Source: Diphasiastrum complanatum
Lineage: Eukaryota; Streptophyta; Lycopodiopsida; Lycopodiales; Lycopodiaceae
DNA: 64,000 nucleotides
Direction: 5' to 3'
Assembly (NCBI GenBank): GCA_029204225.1
Contig: CM055115.1
Coordinates: 7,280,199 to 7,344,198, forward strand
Part shown: piece after piece, positions 44,135 to 56,088 of the stretch
How positions within the stretch are numbered: the first letter of the stretch is position 1
Layout: each line of letters opens with the position of its first letter
Notes under the pieces: model-generated
Databases searched by the model: none
Told to the model about the DNA's origin: nothing
Seen by the model: only the letters and a program-made list of their open reading frames with translations
Translations under genes and position numbers: made by a program

Positions 44135-44582
44135 TCTTATGCCAAAGCTCCACTTGAGTTAGCTCCTCCCTAGTCAAGTTCACACTTTCACTTGCAACAT
44201 TAGCATCCAACTTGAAAAGTCTACCTTGCTTAATGCCACTAGCTATGCACTTATCATTTTTCAAGATGGAACAAACTCCATTCTTGAAATGTACATCTAG
44301 TCCATTGTCCATTAATTTTCCTACACTAAGCAAGTTTCTTGAAATGGTAGGAACATACAAAACATTATCTAGATCTATCCTTTTAGATGTGCCTAAGCAA
44401 AGAGGTATAGATCCTATGCCATCTATCTTGCATGCTTGATCACTAGTAGTGTATATTGACTTCTTAGAGTCCTTACAAGATAGAAGAGTAGAAAAATAAT
44501 GCTTGTTAAAGGACATGTGGGAACTAGCCCCACTATCTATCCACCATGTGTCTTGACTTGAAGTTGGTGTAGATGCAACCAT
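44135..44582 (-). pseudogene. Ty1/copia protease and pre-integrase box, reverse strand
   Basis: 5' half of the copia element at 38539-40560. Minus strand 44582 down: TWWIDSGASSHMS (DSGA active site), CKIDGIGSIPL, NVLYVPTISRNLLSVGKL, TQVELWHKRY. It breaks at about 44135 just inside the LWHKR box where gypsy begins. The protease domain has no stop. Confidence 0.92.
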
Positions 44583-45461
44583 TAAGGATGTGTTGAATCC
44601 ATCCTATTCTTCTTCCTCTTGAGCAATGTTCCCTTGATCTCCTTTGGCTTGTTGATTCTATTTCAAGTAGCATTCTGAGGCAAAGTGTCATTTCTTTCCA
44701 CAAAAGAAACACTTTAGTTTTGCCTTGTTCTTCACTTTGCCTTTGGAGGTAGATCCTCCATTCTTCATATCGGCCTCCTTGCCTTGATTTTTATTGAGTG
44801 GATTTTGCTTCTTCTTGCCTTTAGATGTAAAGTTAGCTTTCTCCTCTCCTCCATTAAGTGACATGCTATCCATTCTTGTCTTGAGGTGTAGAAGCCTACT
44901 CTCCTCGGCCACAAGAACATTGTGCAACTTTTCAATGGATGGAAGAGAGTCTTGAATGACAAATGATTGGACTAAGTTGGTGAACTCATCACCTAGACCA
45001 TTCACGATGATTTGTACTAGTTCTTGATCTTGGATCTTCTCTCCTATTGCACTTAACTCCTTGTTAAGAGATTTGATCCTAAGGACATATTCTTGTCCAC
45101 TCTCTCCACTTCCTTTCATGCTTTGGAAAACTTGATTTCTTAGCATGAGGATTCTTGAAGTATTGTTGGATTCATAAATGCTCTTTAATGAATCCCAAGC
45201 CTCTTTGGATGAGGTACAAGAAGACACTTCTTTCAAGAGGTCATTGCATACATTTAACTTTATGCAATGTAGAGCTAATCTTGCTCTCTTCTTGTATTTG
45301 GCTTGTTCTTGGAGAATTTGAGGCTCTTCCTCTACTCCTTGAACTATGTCATATAGATCATGGATCACTAGGAGTGATTCCACTCTCACTTTCCAAATGG
45401 AATAATTTGTGGAAGTGAGTCTCTCACTTGATTCCATCAAATATCCACCCATGGATGACAT
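44583..45461 (-). pseudogene. Ty1/copia Gag with zinc knuckle, reverse strand
   Basis: ATG at 45461: MSSMGGYLMESSERL, NYSIWKVRVESLL, ALHCIKLNVCNDLLKEV, SSKEAWDSLKSIYE, LVQIIVNGLGDEFTNLVQSF, KLHNVLVAEESRLL, then a Lys-rich stretch and the zinc knuckle CFFCGKK-stop-HFASEC (about 44710-44675). A single TGA inside the knuckle separates Gag from the protease; otherwise Gag is open for 257 codons. The standard copia Gag start supports this ATG. Confidence 0.93.
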
Positions 45462-45800
45462 TTTAGAATGAATGCTCTTTTAAAAATCACAAAGATTTTT
45501 GAATTTTAAAAGATCTATGAAAAGGCCTAAAGCTTACTAGAATGCCTATAGGCTTGTCTCTATCAAATTAGCACACAAGCTTGAATGATCCTCGAAGATC
45601 TTACCAAAAATTCCTAGCTTTCACTCTCACAAAAAAATTGCTTTACACTTTTCTTAGACAAAGCACTCGGTGAGAAGAGCAAGAATTCTAGGCTTCTAAC
45701 CTAGATCAGCTAACTGTAGCATCTTCTAATTTTGGAGATAGCAAGAATTCTAGCCCAGAGCTGACTCCAGCATCGCTGTTGTGCCAAATAAATAAAAGAC
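45462..45800 (-). other. Copia leader region
   Basis: Noncoding sequence upstream of Gag, with two copies of CTAGAATTCTTGCT (minus strand; about 45680-45700 and 45739-45757). No primer site or 5' LTR was recognised, so the element is 5'-truncated. Confidence 0.5.
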
Positions 45801-46329
45801 CACAGATCATGTCTAAATCTAAGATATATGGGTTGTTGTTGGATCCAACTTGTTGCCAATCTCTGAAGAGGATCCTAGTCTTTCCCCTTTGAGGAAAAAC
45901 CCAACTGATACTGTATATCGCCCATGCTCAGTGAGTTTTAGTTCCGAAGGTGGCCGTCCCAAAATGAAGACCAACTGCTCCATAGAAGATCTCCCCTGAA
46001 ATTGCCCTTTCCAACTTTTGACTTCTTGCTTGCATCTGGTGGGCGTTGTCGCAAATGAAACTAACCCAAGAAACAGGCTAGCCATCCATCCTTTGCAAAC
46101 ATTGAGTCGTTTCGTTGCCGTTCACGTGCGAGTACTTGAACTGCAAATCTGCCCCACATAGTCCTCTTTGTTTGATGGTATCAGCCTTCAAAAGAAAAGG
46201 TTCCTTCTCGAGCCATCAGCTCCTTGTATCACAAGCAATCATGCAAACCAGGCAAAGCACGAGTACTAAGACTCACCACGAATACATACAAGTAAGACAC
46301 TCAGGCAGGTTTACTAACAAGTAACAAAG
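45801..46329 (-). CDS. Unrecognised 88-aa ORF and flanking sequence
   Basis: Minus-strand ORF 46085-45819 starts MASLFLGLVSFATTPTRC (signal-peptide-like) and ends DPTTTHIS. A coding-like frame may extend upstream (RNDSMFAKDGWLACFLG), in which case the Met is internal. No family recognised. It lies between a truncated copia leader and a truncated gypsy leader, so it may be a fragment of the pre-existing locus. Probably not a functional gene. Confidence 0.3.
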
Positions 46330-46908
46330 ACAAGGTCCCCCTTTGAGATGGTCCTGCCAACGGACCTTTGCCTGGCCGCTCCCATACAAATTGATCATAG
46401 AATTAGCCCACATAGGACACCTCTCCAACTATCCGTGCTTTCACCATTAAGCAACACATTGCCTCAATCAGCCCCAACACTTTTTGGTCGATAGCCCTTA
46501 TAGCTAAACGATCGGCAGCTATTCCGCACCGGCAGCTAACCACCCGTGCTTTACACCCGAATTCGAACATCATCTCTGTATCAATGGTTAACTCGTACAG
46601 TTCGAATATGTCACTCCGCACCCCACAAGGCACAGACCGTGCTTACACCAACCTAATGGCAGCACACTGTCTCATCTGTCCCACGTGCAGACATCGCCAG
46701 GCCCGAACCGCGAGAACTGGCCATGCTTACATCTCAAGGGCATCACCTTGACTCATCAAGTCCCCCGTTCTGTCGACCACCCCGACCGTGGACGCACCGT
46801 GCTTACACTGTGGGCAGCACCTTGCACAACAGTTGTCTTGATGAACTCCAAACCGTGGCCATTTCTGTGAGATCCGCATAGCTGACCGGCCAGTCGGCTC
46901 TGATACCA
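46330..46908 (-). other. Gypsy family A leader and primer-binding site, reverse strand
   Basis: Primer site TGGTATCAGAGCC on the minus strand (46908-46896), two bases after LTR B-prime. The leader runs down to about 46340 and matches 49725-50290 and 40563-40860. Includes a 76-codon open frame (46633-46403) with no known match. Truncated at 46330. Confidence 0.8.
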
Positions 46909-46910
46909 CA

Positions 46911-47836
46911 TGTAGCGCAGGCATCCCAAAGGGAGCCGGGAACCACGACTTAGCTTCCCAGCCTTCAACTCTTGCCATCCAAACCCACTTGACATACAAG
47001 CAGCCAACTCGCCAACAACGATCAGACTTAACCAACTTGAAGTTCCAAAAAACCAACATTGAGATCCAACCTGGTGCCATGCCAGATCGGTGGTCCCGAT
47101 GTGGGTGACTTCCCTCCAAGCAAGCCGCCTGACATACATCAAACTTAACCAACTCGAAGCTTCGTTACAAACGAGTAACATCCATTCCAAGCAAGCGGTC
47201 TGACTTACATCAAACTTAACCAACTGAAAGCTTCGTCACGAGTGCTGGAAGCCAACCTGGCGCCACGCCAGATTGGACAGCCATAAACAGGTAACTTCCA
47301 CCCAAGCAAGCCATCCAACTCAGCCGACAAGTTAGAGCCCGTTCCCCAAGAGCTTAACCCATTCAGGTTCATGCAAGGAATTCAGAACCACAAGCCCCGA
47401 CAGATATGGAGACAACCAGTTCCTGGACCAAATGGTCCCGCCAGCATACCGCTAGCACCACGGACCGAATGGTCCTGACGGCATATCGCTGGCATCCTGA
47501 GATACGACCCTCAGCTATGTGCCAACTTAAAAATTTGGAAGCGGACTTACAACTGGTGCTTTTACTGAACACTGAAACCCAGAAGGTAATCAGAGTCAAT
47601 TTGAGAAAAAATCCCACTTTATTGATAAATCTTGGAAGGTTACATCTCAAGTGTGTGACCGACTTAGTCTCCGGGGCGCTAGCATGCCAAGGCGAGAGCC
47701 ATGACAACATTCCAGCAACAGAGGCTGAGACTTCGTTGGAGCTCCCCCTGAGTCGCAACCCGCACTCCCCTATAGTATTGCTGTGATTCGGCACCCCCCC
47801 TCTCATACCCAGCACTCTACCCAAGCTGGTAAAGCA
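46911..47836 (-). repeat. Gypsy LTR, subfamily B (B-prime), reverse strand
   Basis: 926 bp, TGCTTTACCAGC to CCTGCGCTACA on the minus strand. It has a primer site directly downstream and a purine tract (AGAGAGAGAGAAACT) directly upstream, so it is at once the 3' LTR of one internal region and the 5' LTR of another. Matches 12391-13308. Confidence 0.85.
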
Positions 47837-49153
47837 AGTTTCTCTCTCTCTAGAATTTTCTCTTTCTAGAAAGTCATTTTCTTTCTCTAGATTTCATTGA
47901 TCCTCAAGCTTCCTTTAATCATGCCTAGATCGTGTGAGGTGATTGCACATTGATCTGAGCTCTCTGGACTCCGCTAGAATCGATCAAAGATTTTCAGCCA
48001 TAGGAACTTGGCGCCGACTGGATTCTGGTCACAGTGGCGCCGGAGTGGCACCGGCGCCGTTGGCGCAGAGAGCAGCAGGGGCGCTGTTAGCGCCGGAGAC
48101 ATAGCTGGCGCCGATGGAGCCAGAAGTAAAGCTTGTAAAGGTAGCTTTACAACATCCACCCCACCTTTATAAAATCTGATGTCCTCATCAGATGTCAGAT
48201 TAAAGTAAAGGTGTCTCCCAATTAAAATAACTATACATTTAAGCTACTTGGCACAGTACTCAATTTACTGGCCACTTTTTATTAACATTGAAACTGGCAC
48301 ACCACAAGTCGGAGGCTCAGCTCTTTGTACTGAAAAATTACATAACTTGAAAAAATATCTTTGTCTGGAAAAAACGTAGATTTGATATCGCTTTCGTAAA
48401 ACCCAAGAACCTTATTAACTGGTGACAGAGCCCTTTCTTTGAAATGTTCGCCCCTGTCGCTTCTGACTTTCAACTTTGGAACTCCTTTGAGTTCCTGATT
48501 TGTCCTTGATGCACTTTGCGTTGAGCTCCATGAGCTCCAGATTTGATCAGTTCCGCACACGTATCAAGGCTCCCTGAGCCAAAGGATTTATCGTTTGATT
48601 GCCCACTATATGGTCCACTCCGTGCCTTGTTGCTTCTGCATCTTGATTTCTCTCCTTGTCCCAGTCTGATCTTGATATTTTTCCATCTTGGCTCTTTAAG
48701 GTAGGCAAAGATTGAGTACTCCGCAATGCACCTCTCACTTAGCTTGAAGTAGCTCTTTGAATCAGCCCAAATGTAACCATTGACCTCGTGGAAAGCCAAA
48801 GGGTCGCACCAGTCTGATCCGCATCCGAACTATCTCTTCGTGTTTGTTTGAAGCGCCATGTCCGTTGTGCAAAACTTGACTTTCACAATTCCATCACTGG
48901 TCAGTTGCCTCACAGTCAAAACAAGGAGTGTACATCGAGCTTGGCTTCAAGTAGCTCTCTTTGAATCAGACACATGCACTCAGAGTTTGCACTAGTCCGA
49001 TCTCAATGCGAACTGTCCCTTAGCGTCCGTTCGAAATACCAAGTCTCTCATGCAAGACTCAACTTTCACAGTTCCTTCATTGATCAGCTGCCTTACACGT
49101 AACACAAGCCAGCGTACTCATATGTTTTCTCATCATTGCTGGTCCAGAGAAAG
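47837..49153 (-). pseudogene. 3' internal region of gypsy-like element, second copy
   Basis: Matches 13309-14621. The minus-strand frame 48799-48470 (109 aa) is longer than in the other copy and contains AFHEVNGYIWADSKSYFKLS and SIFAYLKEPRWKNIKIRLGQ. The same two-module repeat is visible around 48720-49110. Open reading in this copy and repeat structure support an old ORF after pol. Family unknown. It breaks at GAGAAAG (49147-49153) against an inverted LTR A. Confidence 0.45.
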
Positions 49154-49156
49154 GCG

Positions 49157-49709
49157 TCGAATCACAGCAGAACTATAGGGGGAGTCCGGCAGACAAAAAC
49201 TTGGACAGCTCAACCAACGCCAAGAATCCAGTCGCTAGGTCTCAGCTCCCTCTACCAGCACGTGCCAGGCACAATGCCCAGCACGTGTTGGTGGCCTCAA
49301 GACCGGTCAGTCTATGTATGAATGTGACCTCTTTCAAATCTAATAAAGTTGATTCTTGGGGATGATTACCATTTCGGTTTCGCTTCCGGGACTGGTCCAA
49401 GTGGAAGGACCCTTAGTACAACCTTTTTGCGTCGTTGGCGCCTAAGGGTCCCTGTCATCGACATGGGGCTTGCCGCTATGCCAATTGGTCAGTTTGGCGA
49501 CCACTATGCCTTGGGTTTCATGTGTGGCTTGTCTTTGCCTTTGGTTACCTTTTGAGGACGGATTCTGAGTTGGCTTTCGGGTTGGTTGGGATTCCAGTTT
49601 TCTTAAGTCTGAATGGTTAAGCTTGTTACGTTTCTGAGTTGGCTTTCACGTAAGTGCGTGTTGGGGAAACCGCTCAAGTCCCAGCGCCCTTTGAGGCACC
49701 GGCGCAACA
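49157..49709 (+). repeat. Gypsy LTR A, plus orientation, 5'-truncated
   Basis: Opposite-strand match to 11591-12160, lacking about the first 60 bp of the LTR (it starts at CGAATCACAGCAG). Ends GGCGCAACA. With the neighbouring reverse LTR B-prime this gives two gypsy ends of the same family facing away from each other. Confidence 0.85.
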
Positions 49710-49711
49710 TG

Positions 49712-49724
49712 TGGTATCAGAGCC
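49712..49724 (+). other. Gypsy primer-binding site (initiator-Met tRNA)
   Basis: TGGTATCAGAGCC two bases after the LTR A end. Confidence 0.9.
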
Positions 49725-50701
49725 GACTAGCCGGTCAGCTACGCAAGTCTCACAGGGATGGCCACGTTTTGGGATTTGTTAGGTCAAACGTTGCGCAAGG
49801 TGTTGTCCACAGTGTAAGCACGGGTGCGTCCACGGTCGGGGTGGTCGACAGAACGGGGGACTTGATGAGTCAAAGTGCTGCCCTCGAAGTGTAAGCACTG
49901 TCAGTTTTCGAGGTTCGGGCCTGGTGCCGTCTGCACGTAGGATAGATGAGGCGATGTGCTGCCATTAGGTTGGTGAAAGCACAGTCTATGCCTTGTGGGG
50001 TGCGGGGTGACATATTCGAACTGTAACCATTGATACAGAGATGCTGCTCGAATTCGGGCGTAAAGCACGGGTGGTTAGCTGCCGGTGTGGGATATCTGCC
50101 ATCGTTTAGCTATAAGGGCTATCGACCAAAAAGTGGTGGGGCATGACTGAGGCAATGTGCTGCTTAATGGTGAAAGCACGGATGGTTGGATGGATGTTTT
50201 CCCGTGGGCTAATTCTATGATAGATTTGTGTGGGCGCGGTTAGGCAAAGGTCCTACGTCCGGTCTCAAGGGGAATGTGGCTTGAGAGGGATCCTCTGTGT
50301 TTGCTTTGGTTGGTATGTTCATTTGTGGTGTGCTTGTTTGGACCTGAATAACCCCTGGTTGCTTAACTTCTTCCAGGCAATCTGATCTAGTTGGGAGTTG
50401 AAGGAGGAATTTACATTTGTGGGTGGACGACATACAAGTATGGAAAGGAGCTTCCATGGGGCAACCCCCAAGATTGGTTCAAGACTATTATTCCTATCCG
50501 GAAAGATCGCGGGGAGGAAGTCAGATTTCATGATCGACTCCGGAGCTTCACATAACTATATTTCAAGGAGCGTAGTGGAACAGTTCAGCTTGCCGACCAG
50601 AAATGTAACATCAACGCTCAAGGTAGAAACGGCAAAGGGAGCACTAGACGCAGACAAAGCAACATTGAACATCCCGGTGCAAATTGGGAGATGGAAGGCT
50701 A
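49725..50701 (+). pseudogene. Gypsy family A leader and protease, plus strand
   Basis: The leader (49725-50395) has no gag. The frame from 50398 gives GRHTSMERSFHGATPK and GRKSDFMIDSGASHNYIS (DSGA), LPTRNVTSTLKVETAKGAL, NIPVQIGRWKA, without the nonsense codon of 41256. At 50702 the text switches to gypsy family B. The short distance from primer site to protease (about 0.7 kb) shows gag was deleted or was never there. Confidence 0.85.
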
Positions 50702-52172
50702 ACCACTGCACTTTCTCATTGCGTTCTTGGAGTTCTATCCGGATTGGGAGTCTTGGGAGACGTTTTATTGGTATCAGAACGGCCATTCGAGTTGTGGAGC
50801 GGCTTGGTGTGGACTGGTATATGGAACGACAATTTGGACAACACTTCACTAAGATTGATTTGTGAACTGGTTATCATCAGATTAGAATCCATTCAGATGA
50901 TGCATCGAAGACGGGTTTTAGGACAAGATTTGGTCATTATGAATTTTTGGTTTTACTGTTCGCTTTAACCAATGCTCCGGCCACTTTCCAGCAGATGATG
51001 AATGATTTATTTTGTCTATATTTGGGAAAGTTTGTTGTGGGGTTTTTGGGTGATATTCTCATCTATAGTAAAACACTCGAAGAGCATAAGAAACATATGT
51101 GTACTACCTTGAGGATATTAAGATAGGAGAAGCTTTATGCTAAAGAGTCGAAGTGTGAATTCTTTAAAAATGAACTGCTATATCTTGGTCATGTCATATC
51201 TTGGAAGGTGATTATGATTGATCAAAAAAAGATAAAAACAGTTCTGGAGTAGCCAATTTCCAAAACAATACGAGAACTTAAATCATTTTTGGGATTTACT
51301 GTTTTCTTCCGTAGGTTTACTTAGGATTATTCAATGATAGATGCACCTCTCAACAATGCGTTGAAGGGGGTTATTACTCGTAAAGATATGCCTAGGCCAC
51401 CACTTGTGGAATGAGACATTGAAAGCAAGTTTTAACAAACTTCAAGAGCTAATTGTCCCAGCAAGGGTATTAGTCATAGAATTTCCTGATAAACTTTACG
51501 TGGTTAAAGTGGATGCTAGTGATAATGTGGTTGGTGCAGTTCTTCAAGAGGGAAGGCCAATTGCTTTTGAGAGGAAGAAACTGTCTGATGTTCAAACTAG
51601 GTATACTCAGGAAAAAGAACTTTTTGTGATGTGCATGCGTTGAAGACACGGAGACACTATCTGTATGATATTCAATTTATAGTGTGCTCAAATCACCAAC
51701 CATTAAAGTATTTTTGTAATCAGAAAGACCTTAGGAGTCAAAAAGCTTGATGGGCTGAGCTGATGCAAGAATTCAACTTTGATTTGAGATATATTAAAGG
51801 ATCGTCAAATGAAGCAGCTAATGCCTTGAGTCGAATTGGAGAGGTGAATGAGTTGTCATTCACTGAAATCACTACGGACTTCTATCTTTCGTTTCGAGGT
51901 CTTTATGAAAAAAATTCTCATTTTGGACCTATTTGGCAAAGGGTTCTAAAAGGCTCTCAATCAGTTACTAATTTGCAACGTGATCAGTTGGCTGTGAAAG
52001 ATATGAAGGTAGTGAATGACTTTTCCATCCGGAACAAAATCTTGTTTCGAAAGGAAAAGATTTGTGTATCAGGAATAGATGCGATAAAACAGATAGTTTT
52101 GTTTGAATGTGCTAGCAACTGTGCAAACACAGTGAAAAATATAAAAAAATATATATACGACTTCGTGGCATG
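50702..52172 (+). pseudogene. Ty3/gypsy family B deletion derivative, copy B
   Basis: Starts at CCACTGCAC like 20369, has a primer-like TGGTATCAGAAC at 50769-50780, then RT from GYHQIRI through TRFGHYEFLVLLFALTNAPATFQQ to GFLGDILIYS (Asp to Gly), a stop after LRILR, a damaged connection, RNase H (51404-51643, frameshift near 51625) and NEAANALSR. It is more complete than 1-1253 only because the window cuts the latter. From 50916 it belongs to the large duplication. Confidence 0.9.
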
Positions 52173-52497
52173 TGTATTGTAAGCCCACGTATGAGTATCT
52201 GTCAATAAACTTTTGCTATGGCATGTGTTTTGTAAATCCATAAGTAAAAGCTTAGAAATAATAAAATAACTTAAACTTAGACTTAGAGCTTAGATTTAAG
52301 AAACTTAAGCTTAAAAAGATTTCAAGTTATCTTAAGCTATCTTAAGTCTCAAGTTAAAAACTCCTAAAGTTCTAAGTTCTAAGTTAGAAGTTTTTAGAAG
52401 TCTTAGGATGGCTAGTTTAGAACTAATCCCATAAGCTAGTGGATGTTTATGGAAGGCCCTCCTTGCGATAAGAGGAGAGGTATTTCTCATGTATGGA

Positions 52498-52614
52498 TCA
52501 CTTTGAGATTATGCTTCTTGGTTTCCAAGGGGAGGCTCGAACCTGGGACCAAAGAAACTTTGGATGCCAAGCTAACCAGTTGAGCCAACCCCGTTGGGTC
52601 ACTTTGAGATTATG
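52498..52614 (-). mobile_element. SINE-like insertion, copy B
   Basis: Identical to 1588-1704: element 52514-52598, 16-bp target-site duplications 52498-52513 and 52599-52614. The insertion predates the large duplication. Confidence 0.8.
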
Positions 52615-53390
52615 ACGAATTACTTTATGATCATCTTGTATTTCATTGTGTTCCCTTTGAAAAGGTGCATAGCTTGAGAGACGGTGCTCGGGCCTCCTCT
52701 TGCCTCCTTTTCATCGGCTTTTTATGGTCAATTTGAGACTCAAAGTCAATGGTGGTCAATGGCCATTGGTGGGCGTGGCCCATGGATTTTGTAGTTGTAA
52801 ATTCTAACAATCATCGGTCACTGGATTTTGTAGTTGTAACTTGTAACGATCGTTGGTCACAGACCATTGGCAGTAGTTATAACAATTTAAGGCCTAGTGA
52901 CTAGTCCTCAATGACCACAATGCCACTTGACAATCAATCTAATATGTCGGAGTCATTTGGCATGCTTCAAATATCTTTAGGTCACTGATTCACATATCTT
53001 TAGATCATTGTCATTAAAATTTACGTCATTTTAAAATCACATCAATTTTTAAATTCACTTTTTATTTTTCACTTTTTAAATTGATAATACAGTCAACCCT
53101 GGATAACCTTGTCTACATATATTCTATTAGTTAATTTTTTGTCAAACTACCCATTATGCTTCACAATGAGCGTGTGAAAATTTTTAAAATATCCATTACG
53201 CAATGGAATGCGTCGAGCACAGGCCCTGGTCCTTGGTACGTTACACTTTTGCGGTTTGAAAGGTCAATGAGAGACTAACTGGGGACGGTTTTTAGTATTT
53301 ACTATCTACTCTATGATTGTACGCGTCAACTGTCTGTGTCTGAAGGGTCGCTCGCTCGCTCAGCCTCACTGGGTCCACCAATAAATGGAC

Positions 53391-53870
53391 AGCTTTGAGC
53401 AAATGCATTTTCCTACAAAGTGCCCGTGAATTGTGTGAAAGTTCGAGGAGGAGAAGAATCCAGATCGATAGTGTTGATTTCAAGCAGCAGCAGCAGGAGC
53501 ACAGGGGGCAGCAGAAGCAGAAGCAGGTGCGCTTCGTTCTCCAGCCCCCTCTTAAGTCTCTTCATCATGGCCAAACACACACAAGTGGCGTATCATACGA
53601 AACACAAAGACATCCGTTCTGCTAGGCAGTGCCTGCACGTTAAAAAAGCATCAAAGCATCACGGGGTTTCCTTCGAACAACTCGCGAGCATAGTAGCCAG
53701 CGGGATTACCATTTTAGCAGCCCTTATACAGCTCGGCATTATGCTGTGAATGGCGAAGAGACACTGACGGATGCAGCAGGAGGAGGTGGTCAGCTGCATC
53801 TTTGAAAAGTGAGGGAATACTGGCTTCAATAAACTATATAATTTGTGCCTACTGCTTCAAAAAAAAAAAA
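53391..53870 (+). mobile_element. Processed retrocopy, copy B
   Basis: Same structure as 2481-2960: AATAAA at 53828-53833, A run 53859-53870. Confidence 0.6.
53567..53749 (+). CDS. 60-aa basic, tail-anchored-like small protein, copy B
   Basis: Same 60-residue ORF as 2657-2839, no amino acid difference seen. Basic His/Lys-rich head and one C-terminal hydrophobic segment; family unknown. Confidence 0.55.
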   Translation: MAKHTQVAYHTKHKDIRSARQCLHVKKASKHHGVSFEQLASIVASGITILAALIQLGIML

Positions 53871-54149
53871 CAAAAAACTTTCGAACTGTTGTGATGTACG
53901 TGTTTCTATCTGCAACTCGATGCATCCGTTTTGGTGGGTTGCTCATCATTGCGATCAGACTTAGATTATAGATTGATTGTAGACTACAAGGATTGACATA
54001 GTATATTGTGGTTGCTCACAATCTCTCAGGCCGAACGAACTCGTTTTGTTTGCAGCTGCAAGTGTTGTGTAGGTTTTGGCAATAAATTTGTGGGAGCTTG
54101 TGATGTGCACTGGACTTGTATTTATTATAGCAAGAATGTTGTGGCTTCC

Positions 54150-54262
54150 CACAAAAGCCTACCTTGCTGTAGTTGTGGTATTTTGGGTTTTTGTAAATGT
54201 TTAATATAAACCTACCTTGCTGTAGTTGTGGTATTTTGGGTTTTTGTAAATGTTTAATATAA
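54150..54262. repeat. Tandem duplication of about 56 bp, only in copy B
   Basis: AAAGCCTACCTTGCTG...TTTAATATAA is followed at once by a second copy beginning AAACCTACCTTGCTG. The word GTAGTTGTGGTATTTTGGG occurs at about 54170 and 54223. Copy A has one unit, then its 1.06-kb deletion. Confidence 0.75.
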
Positions 54263-55270
54263 ACAAGTACGATGTGGTAGTGTGTCACAAAGGCTTTGTC
54301 ATGTTATAATATCATATTTTGTTTAGGATTATGGAAATGCATTTGCAAGATAATATGAGAATACTTAGTTGAAATTTAAAGTTTAAAAGGTGTGAAAAAT
54401 TATTTTGTGCAATAGATTTTATATTTTCATTTTGAAATAATGTGTATGATCTTCATAAGTTTATAGCATTTTATAATGAAAAGTTTGATATTAGTTTGTT
54501 GTAAGTTTTGAATAGACATTTAAAAGTTACAACAAATTGATAAAATTTGTTGATGATTTTATTTGTTGATTAGTATTGTTTTATATCGCACATAGAACGT
54601 GAGAAAAGAATTAGTCTATGTTGTGTTGATTATTACTTTAGAGGTGATTCTTGAAATGTGATTTAACTGGGCAGTGAGTTTATGAGTGAGCTTATAACAT
54701 GACAAGCTTAATATGATGTCGATTTGATAGAAAATAAAGTTACTACACGAGATAGTGAAATGCGAGAAGTTGGTTGCTCCAAGCAACAAATTGCCTACAA
54801 TTTAGATGCAAGGATGTAATGTAAATGAAAAAATTGAAGGAAAAAAAAAAAAACGTGAAACACAATTGGAATTTGAAGGAGTTTGAATGTATATCTCAAA
54901 TGTACTCTCTTGGAATGCATGTGTGCATATCAATGTTAAGGGAATTGTATTTATTCATTTATGAGCAACGAATGTATACTTTTACTTTTCATTTTGTAGT
55001 AAAAGTATATTTGTAGTTTATGTAATGGATTTATGTTTTGGTTTAAGTTTGAATGTCATGGTTAACTTGATGAATAAAATAAAATTTTGGATCTATATAG
55101 TTTCTTGGTCCATAGCCTTATGTTAGTATTGTTCATCATTGTACTTGTAAAAGGTAAAATACTTTGCTTCACAAGCTAAGAAGTAACAAAATCTAAAAAA
55201 TTGAATCGACTATGTGGTATTATACCACAAAGGTCTTGCCATGTGATAATAGCATGAATCCTAAAATTTT
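54206..55270. other. 1.06-kb block present in copy B, absent from copy A
   Basis: AT-rich noncoding DNA with an A12-type run near 54840. Its right part (55050-55270) matches 19626-19850, so it is old sequence deleted from copy A, not an insertion in copy B. A small ORF at 54825-55016 has no recognisable features. Confidence 0.75.
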
Positions 55271-55445
55271 AGGATTTGGATAAGGCATTCTATTTTGTGC
55301 AATGAATCTATATATTGATTTTAAAACATGTGCACTATTATCCTAATGGTGTGGACCATTAGAGGTTGCCTTGGACGTAGGAGCCGGGCCTAATCTAGAT
55401 AATAGTCGAGTACGACCATGGAGTCACACTTGCATGCGATATTAG

Positions 55446-56088
55446 TGTCAACTTTCAGAGAAAAGGACTTGATTTCATCCAGAAACAATCAATAAGAGTG
55501 ATTGGTAGCTTGGGATCTTGATCTATATCAAGACTAGCATCCAATTCTAGCTTTTACTTGACAATTTCTAGTGATCCAAGCAAGAACAATAAAAAAAGAT
55601 GATCCAAAGGCTTCACACGTGTGAACTACAGTAGGTGCACGGTCTGTTATAAAAAAATATGTTTACTTAAGAAATACAAAACATTCATTCACAAAGAACT
55701 AGCTTAAGAAAGTGAAAACACAATGATGGCTCCCAAATCAATGTAGCTCAAGATTAACCTCACAATCAATCCATCATGGATCAAGTACACAATCATCATC
55801 TCTAGGCTGCTTTCAGCACATGTGGGATAGCTCATTGTACTCATCCATATCCACTTTGGATAAGTTTGCTACATCATCCATTGGTGGTTTGTGTTGACCT
55901 TCTAGATTCCTACAATCTAGGAGATAACTCCTATAATTTAGGAGATTTGACATTTGACTCAAATAAAATCTAAGTACAATGGATCTGAATATTACAAGTG
56001 TTATTTCACACGTGTGGACAGGTGCTCACACGTGTGGATCCACATAGATGTCAAACCAAAACTATGTGAAAATTGCTAAAATCTAACA
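55446..56088 (-). repeat. Ty1/copia 3' LTR, reverse strand, copy B
   Basis: Counterpart of 3476-4118, same TG/CA ends and CACACGTGTG sites. Confidence 0.8.

Noticed and set aside
43881-44157. Extension of the reverse copia protease ORF through 44134 down to 43881
   Set aside because: Below 44134 the open frame runs antisense over gypsy integrase; the true copia sequence stops at the junction.
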